A stretch of DNA of 16,648 nucleotides, taken from the NCBI GenBank assembly GCA_934725685.1, contig CAKVBX010000033.1:1-16648 (forward strand), in the 5' to 3' direction. Position 1 is the stretch's first letter. Every line of letters begins with the position of its first letter. This DNA comes from an uncultured Bacilli bacterium. GTDB lineage: Bacteria > Bacillota_I > Bacilli_A > RFN20 > CAG-288. Below, piece after piece: positions 14,273 to 16,648 of the stretch. Made by a program: the position numbers and the translations under genes. Below the pieces are notes generated by a model. The model saw only the letters and a program-made list of their open reading frames with translations. It was not told where the DNA came from and made no database searches.

Positions 14273-15113
14273 CGAGAGAAATCCTTCCTAACGAGCCGTT
14301 ACGGAATTCATAAAGAAGAAGGGTGCGTGCCCGTTCGCTGTCCGGGATTCCGCCCGGCAGGAGCAGATTGCGAATTGTCGCCATTTCCGTGAAGACTTCC
14401 TCATCGCTCTTACTGAGGTCGACAGGGAAACGGGAAAGGAACTGTTCCGTATAATGGTTGCGGAGAAAATCGAGAAGGAAATCGCTGAGTGCGATGAGCG
14501 GAAGAATATCCTGTTTGACGGAACCGAGCAGAGCAAGCTTTGCGATGACGGTCTTATCCTCATAATTCGGTTCGAGGATACCCGGAGCATCAAAAATATA
14601 GACTTTGTCCGAAACATGGATCAGCTGTTCGGCCCTTGTCTTACCGGGCTTGTTCTCGACAGCCGCCTTCTTCTTTCCGGCAAGGGAGTTGATAAAGGTC
14701 GATTTTCCGACATTCGGAATGCCTAAGACGATGAAACGCTTGATAGGAAGGGGAAATCCAAGTTTCTGGTATCTTGCATCCTGACTCGTCCGGACGGAGG
14801 AAAGATAGTTCAGCAGATCTTTTCCGCTCTTCTTCTCGCGGAGATCATAGCAGAAAGGCTTGATGCCCTGGTCCTGCATTCTCTCCATCTGTTTCTTCAG
14901 TATCGTCTCATCGGCGAGGTCAATCTTGGAGAAGACAAAAACCTTCACTTTGCCCTCGGTGAGATGGTCAAGATAATCCGGAAAAGAGGAAAATGGAGCA
15001 CGGGCATCCCCAATCTCGATGACGCCGTCACACTGCTTCAGTTTTTCCTGAATCCGATTGATGGCTTTCCGCATATGACCGGGAAACCAGTTGATTTCGT
15101 TGATAGTTGCCAT
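14265..15113 (-). CDS. rbgA: Ribosome biogenesis GTPase RbgA (YlqF)
   Basis: The 282-residue circularly permuted GTPase acts in late assembly of the 50S ribosomal subunit. It opens with the diagnostic INWFPGHMRKA. The G motifs come in permuted order: G4 SKID (62-65; NKxD in most homologues), G1 GIPNVGKS (131-138), switch region NKPGKTRAEQ (about 154-163) and G3 DAPG (175-178). A helical C-terminal RNA-binding domain follows. The start is set at the ATG at 15113 because family homology begins there; an in-frame TTG at 15149 has no ribosome binding site or homology. The chosen ATG also lacks a clear Shine-Dalgarno sequence (ATTATTATTCTAGCC precedes it), which is unusual here. It heads the rbgA-rnhB-dprA operon. 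Confidence 0.95.
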   Translation of the reverse strand: MATINEINWFPGHMRKAINRIQEKLKQCDGVIEIGDARAPFSSFPDYLDHLTEGKVKVFVFSKIDLADETILKKQMERMQDQGIKPFCYDLREKKSGKDLLNYLSSVRTSQDARYQKLGFPLPIKRFIVLGIPNVGKSTFINSLAGKKKAAVENKPGKTRAEQLIHVSDKVYIFDAPGILEPNYEDKTVIAKLALLGSVKQDILPLIALSDFLLDFLRNHYTEQFLSRFPVDLSKSDEEVFTEMATIRNLLLPGGIPDSERARTLLLYEFRNGSLGRISLDD

Positions 15114-15162
15114 GGCTAGAATAATAATGAATTGTGGACAAAAATTCAATTCAGGGACGAAT

Positions 15163-15190
15163 TTTATACGAAATATTATATCTTTGTCAA
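15163..15190 (-). promoter_or_regulatory. rbgA operon promoter
   Basis: On the minus strand, TTGACA (15185-15190), a 16-bp spacer and TATAAA (15163-15168) lie about 50 nt upstream of the rbgA ATG. The -35 sits inside the inverted repeat CTTTGTCAAAG (15182-15192), a possible operator. Confidence 0.75.
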
Positions 15191-15236
15191 AGAATAGATT
15201 GACACAACCTTAACAGAACGATAAAATTGTCAAAGA
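15184..15236. repeat. Pair of identical 10-bp sites TTGTCAAAGA, candidate operators
   Basis: TTGTCAAAGA occurs at 15184-15193 and again at 15227-15236, in the same orientation and 43 bp apart (about four helical turns). The first overlaps the rbgA -35 and the second overlaps the XRE -10 and start region. This is the expected geometry for a repressor controlling both divergent promoters. Part of the match is due to the -35 consensus, so binding is unproven. Confidence 0.45.
15199..15227 (+). promoter_or_regulatory. Promoter of the XRE regulator gene
   Basis: On the plus strand, TTGACA (15199-15204), a 17-bp spacer and TAAAAT (15222-15227) lie about 24 nt before the ATG. It faces away from the rbgA promoter, with the two -35 boxes only 8 bp apart. 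A copy of TTGTCAAAGA begins at the last base of the -10. Confidence 0.7.
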
Positions 15237-15250
15237 GAGGGACTAAATAT

Positions 15251-15637
15251 ATGAAACTGAAAGATAATCTTCGTTTCCTGAGAAGGAAGGCCGGTTTAAC
15301 GCAAGCGGAACTCGCCAAGAAAATGCATCTCCGCCAGTATAATATCTCCGACTATGAAATCGGAAGAATCGAGCCGAATGTTCAGACGCTGATTCGCTTT
15401 GCGGATATTTTCAATGTGTCTTTAGACTTCCTTGTCGGAAGAAAAATGAAGGACAATGCGCAGAACGGAGAGGACACCGGCATCGAAAAGGATGTCAAGT
15501 CCTATATTTCCACGATGCAGATCGACAAATATCTTATCGATATCAACGACAACATCAAGGATCTTCCGGAAAACAAGAAAAAGCAGATTGTCGCTTCTGT
15601 CGCTTTCCTTGTCGACACCTTCACGAAAGAAAACTGA
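15251..15637 (+). CDS. XRE-family helix-turn-helix transcriptional regulator
   Basis: This 128-residue protein has an N-terminal HTH_3/Cro-C1 domain (about residues 5-62), with the recognisable pattern LRFLRRKAGLTQAELAKKM, YNISDYEIGRIEPNVQTL and SLDFLVGR. The remaining part (about 70-128) is acidic then helical, possibly a dimerisation segment, and has no enzyme motif. The ATG at 15251 is chosen because family homology starts at once and GAGAGG lies 10 nt upstream; an in-frame TTG at 15227 is inside the promoter. It is the only plus-strand protein gene, divergent from rbgA and convergent with the CarD-family gene. Likely autoregulatory, by analogy with the family and from the sites in its promoter. 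Target genes are unknown. It is not embedded in a prophage as far as can be seen. Confidence 0.88.
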   Translation: MKLKDNLRFLRRKAGLTQAELAKKMHLRQYNISDYEIGRIEPNVQTLIRFADIFNVSLDFLVGRKMKDNAQNGEDTGIEKDVKSYISTMQIDKYLIDINDNIKDLPENKKKQIVASVAFLVDTFTKEN

Positions 15638-15650
15638 AGTAGGTAAAAGA

Positions 15651-15681
15651 AAACCTTCGGCTCATGGGCCGAAGGTTTTTT
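15651..15681. terminator. Bidirectional terminator between XRE gene and CarD-family gene
   Basis: A perfect 11-bp stem, AAACCTTCGGC / GCCGAAGGTTT (15651-15661 with 15668-15678, 6-nt loop), has T-runs on both strands: TTTTTT on plus (15676-15681) and TTTTCTTTT on minus. It lies 13 bases after the XRE stop and just outside the stop of the convergent gene, and so serves both. Confidence 0.93.
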
Positions 15682-15682
15682 A

Positions 15683-16195
15683 TTACATTGCGAATCCGGT
15701 ACGGTCGAAGACCAAAGGGAAGACTTCCGAAATCGGAATATTCAGAACGATGGAGAGTTCACTCTGGAGAAGCTGAGTCAAGGAATCAAGTAACCTTCTA
15801 TCGTAATCAGAAAATGGTTTGTTGTTTTTCATCCTCTCTTTCCGATAGATAACCAGGGTCTTAATAATCCTGCATATTTCCTCTCTGTTCCCGCCGGCGA
15901 TGACTTTCGTAAAGAATGTCTTACGTTCTCTGGGGTTGACTTCCGGATAGACTTCCAGAGTCCTGAAGGAGTCGATCAAGGATAAAGCTTCCTCTTCCTT
16001 CATGATGGGACGGAGAAGATTTTCGGACTTATCGACAGGAACGTAGCTCACATAGCCATCATTGAAATCATAGGAAAAGCAAGGCTTCATGACAAAGTAA
16101 GGGATATCACCGGCTCCGAAGTTTTTTGTTTCGATGCGATCGATGGAAAAAATGTGCCCGCTCTTATCTAAGATCTTATCTCCAATCTGGAACAT
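15683..16195 (-). CDS. CarD-family RNA polymerase-binding transcription factor
   Basis: The 170-residue protein has the two parts typical of CarD/CdnL factors. The N-terminal RNAP-interacting Tudor-like domain (about 1-62) opens FQIGDKILDKSGHIFSIDRIE and continues through IPYFVMKP and VSYVPVDKSENLLRPI. A helical C-terminal DNA-contacting domain (about 66-165) contains RERKTFFTKVIAGG, ICRIIKTLVIYRKERMKNNKPFSDYDRRLLD and a final helix. Family members bind the RNAP beta subunit and stabilise open complexes, chiefly at rRNA and tRNA promoters. Strong AAGGGGAAGG precedes the ATG. It lies just downstream of a tRNA-Ser gene, separated from it by a terminator, and converges on the XRE gene. Length is normal (about 160-170 in Firmicutes). 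Confidence 0.88.
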   Translation of the reverse strand: MFQIGDKILDKSGHIFSIDRIETKNFGAGDIPYFVMKPCFSYDFNDGYVSYVPVDKSENLLRPIMKEEEALSLIDSFRTLEVYPEVNPRERKTFFTKVIAGGNREEICRIIKTLVIYRKERMKNNKPFSDYDRRLLDSLTQLLQSELSIVLNIPISEVFPLVFDRTGFAM

Positions 16196-16210
16196 AGCCT
16201 TCCCCTTTCT

Positions 16211-16265
16211 AGATACTAAAAACCCTGAACGTTGTGGATTGGGTCTGAGTTGAGTTTAAGTATCT
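16211..16265 (-). promoter_or_regulatory. Structured 5' leader of the CarD-family gene
   Basis: In the leader RNA, AGATACT (16259-16265) pairs perfectly with AGTATCT (complement of 16211-16217), and an inner ACCC/GGGT stem (16241-16244 with 16222-16225) is possible. The result is one long hairpin about 55 nt across, just upstream of the ribosome binding site. No T-run follows, so it is not a terminator. It matches no riboswitch that I recognise; it could be an RNA control element or a DNA-level operator. Confidence 0.35.
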
Positions 16266-16283
16266 GTCGATGAATTCACTTAT

Positions 16284-16313
16284 ATTTTAGCACATTTTTC
16301 AGCTTTCTGTTCA
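16284..16313 (-). promoter_or_regulatory. Candidate promoter of the CarD-family gene
   Basis: On the minus strand, TGCTAAAAT gives an extended -10 (TAAAAT, 16284-16289). TGAACA (16308-16313), 18 bp upstream, is a mediocre -35. The start would lie about 80 nt before the ATG, giving a long leader. The tRNA terminator lies just upstream, so a separate promoter is expected here. Confidence 0.45.
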
Positions 16314-16382
16314 TGCCTTTCTTCAATTTTTCATTAAAACCGGGCCTTTGAACCACAAAAATCATCTGTTTTTGTCGGCATG

Positions 16383-16405
16383 AAAAAACACGGATTTCTC
16401 CGTGT
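16383..16405 (-). terminator. Terminator of tRNA-Ser
   Basis: ACACGGA-GAAA-TCCGTGT (16388-16405 on the minus strand, GNRA tetraloop) is followed by TTTTTT. It sits 9 bases after the tRNA 3' end. Confidence 0.9.
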
Positions 16406-16414
16406 ATTTTTCGA

Positions 16415-16504
16415 TGGCGGAGCAGAAGAGATTTGAACTCTTGCTACGGTTACCCGTACTAAGTCCTTAGCAGGGACTCCTCTTCACCACTTGAGTACTG
16501 CTCC
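16415..16504 (-). tRNA. tRNA-Ser(GCU), CCA end encoded
   Basis: The 90-nt gene folds as a class II tRNA. The acceptor stem GGAGCAG/CTGCTCC is perfect, followed by discriminator G and an encoded CCA. The anticodon stem AGTCC/GGACT encloses loop CTGCTAA, anticodon GCT (reads AGC and AGU). The long variable arm (around TACGGGTAACCGTA) is typical of serine tRNAs. The T-arm is AAGAG-TTCAAAT-CTCTT. It has its own promoter and terminator, so it is monocistronic. Confidence 0.97.
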
Positions 16505-16525
16505 AAATCCGACAAGCGCTCTATC

Positions 16526-16554
16526 ATTATTCTATTTTTTTCGGAAATAGTCAA
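16526..16554 (-). promoter_or_regulatory. tRNA-Ser promoter
   Basis: On the minus strand, TTGACT (16549-16554), a 17-bp spacer and AATAAT (16526-16531) lie about 21 nt before the mature tRNA 5' end. The region just after the -10 (GATAGAGCGC) is GC-rich. Confidence 0.8.
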
Positions 16555-16568
16555 GAAAAATCAGTGGC

Positions 16569-16648
16569 ATGTGTAGTTGTTCTGTGAATTTGTCCCTGAA
16601 AGTTGTTCAGTGATTTTGTCCCTCTTGAAGTATTCGAATGAGAATACG
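16569..16648. mobile_element. Probable terminus of an insertion sequence (IS21-like repeat layout)
   Basis: Two direct repeats of 23 bp (16575-16597 and 16601-16623) differ at only two positions, with a 26-bp period. Both open AGTTGTTC and end TTTGTCCCT. Tandem imperfect repeats of about this size at an end starting TG are typical of IS21-family termini, where they bind the transposase; here TGTGTAG begins near 16570. No transposase gene is inside the window, so if this is an IS it continues to the right. The family call is inference. Confidence 0.45.
16575..16623. repeat. Tandem 23-bp direct repeat
   Basis: Unit 1 at 16575-16597 and unit 2 at 16601-16623 share 21 of 23 bases and are separated by GAA. 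They lie upstream of the tRNA-Ser promoter and do not correspond to any gene feature. Confidence 0.9.

Noticed and set aside
1..16648. CRISPR array, toxin-antitoxin pair, defence island or biosynthetic cluster
   Set aside because: No regular spacer-repeat series, no short paired toxin-antitoxin genes and no defence or assembly-line domains were seen; the lone XRE gene has no toxin partner.

Overview
The window reads as ordinary chromosomal DNA of a low-to-moderate GC, anaerobic member of the Bacillota (Firmicutes). Erysipelotrichia-like is my best guess, at low confidence. The reasons are strong GGAGG-type ribosome binding sites, TTGACA/TATAAT promoters, the standard genetic code with TAA, TGA and TAG stops, and the gene set: RbgA, CdaA, a CarD-family factor, DeoD, and an oxygen-sensitive 2-hydroxyacyl-CoA dehydratase activase system. 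Nearly every gene is on the minus strand, so transcription runs right to left. No gene-free stretch exceeds 300 bases.

Right end (15114-16648), read leftwards: a tandem 23-bp direct repeat that looks like the end of an insertion sequence; tRNA-Ser(GCU) with its own promoter and terminator; a CarD-family RNA polymerase-binding factor with a structured leader; and, convergent with it across a bidirectional terminator, a small XRE repressor-like gene. The XRE gene is the only plus-strand protein gene. It is divergent from rbgA across a 137-bp promoter region holding two identical 10-bp sites.

Middle (7879-15113): rbgA-rnhB-dprA, then topA with its own promoter, then a hemolysin III/PAQR membrane protein, then a XerC-type tyrosine recombinase. 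This echoes the conserved Firmicutes order rbgA-rnhB...dprA-topA-trmFO-xerC, with the PAQR gene where trmFO would sit. The recombinase has no stop codon: its frame runs straight into a HAD phosphatase that keeps its own perfect Shine-Dalgarno sequence. This is the most unusual gene structure in the window.

Left part (106-7799): cdaA (c-di-AMP synthase) stands alone with its own terminator, without the usual cdaR-glmM partners. It is followed by a tightly packed five-gene operon, deoD - NERD-like membrane protein - unknown polytopic membrane protein - acyl-CoA dehydratase activase (981 aa) - dehydratase-like subunit (424 aa). Its genes overlap by 4 nt or are separated by 1-25 nt. A perfect palindrome lies at the operon's promoter. 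The extreme left end (1-105) also has IS-terminus-like repeats, so the window may be a contig bounded by repeated elements.

I see no CRISPR array, prophage, or convincing dedicated defence or biosynthetic system. The most original points are the Xer-HAD fusion, the two uncharacterised membrane proteins coupled to the radical dehydratase activase, and several candidate operators.
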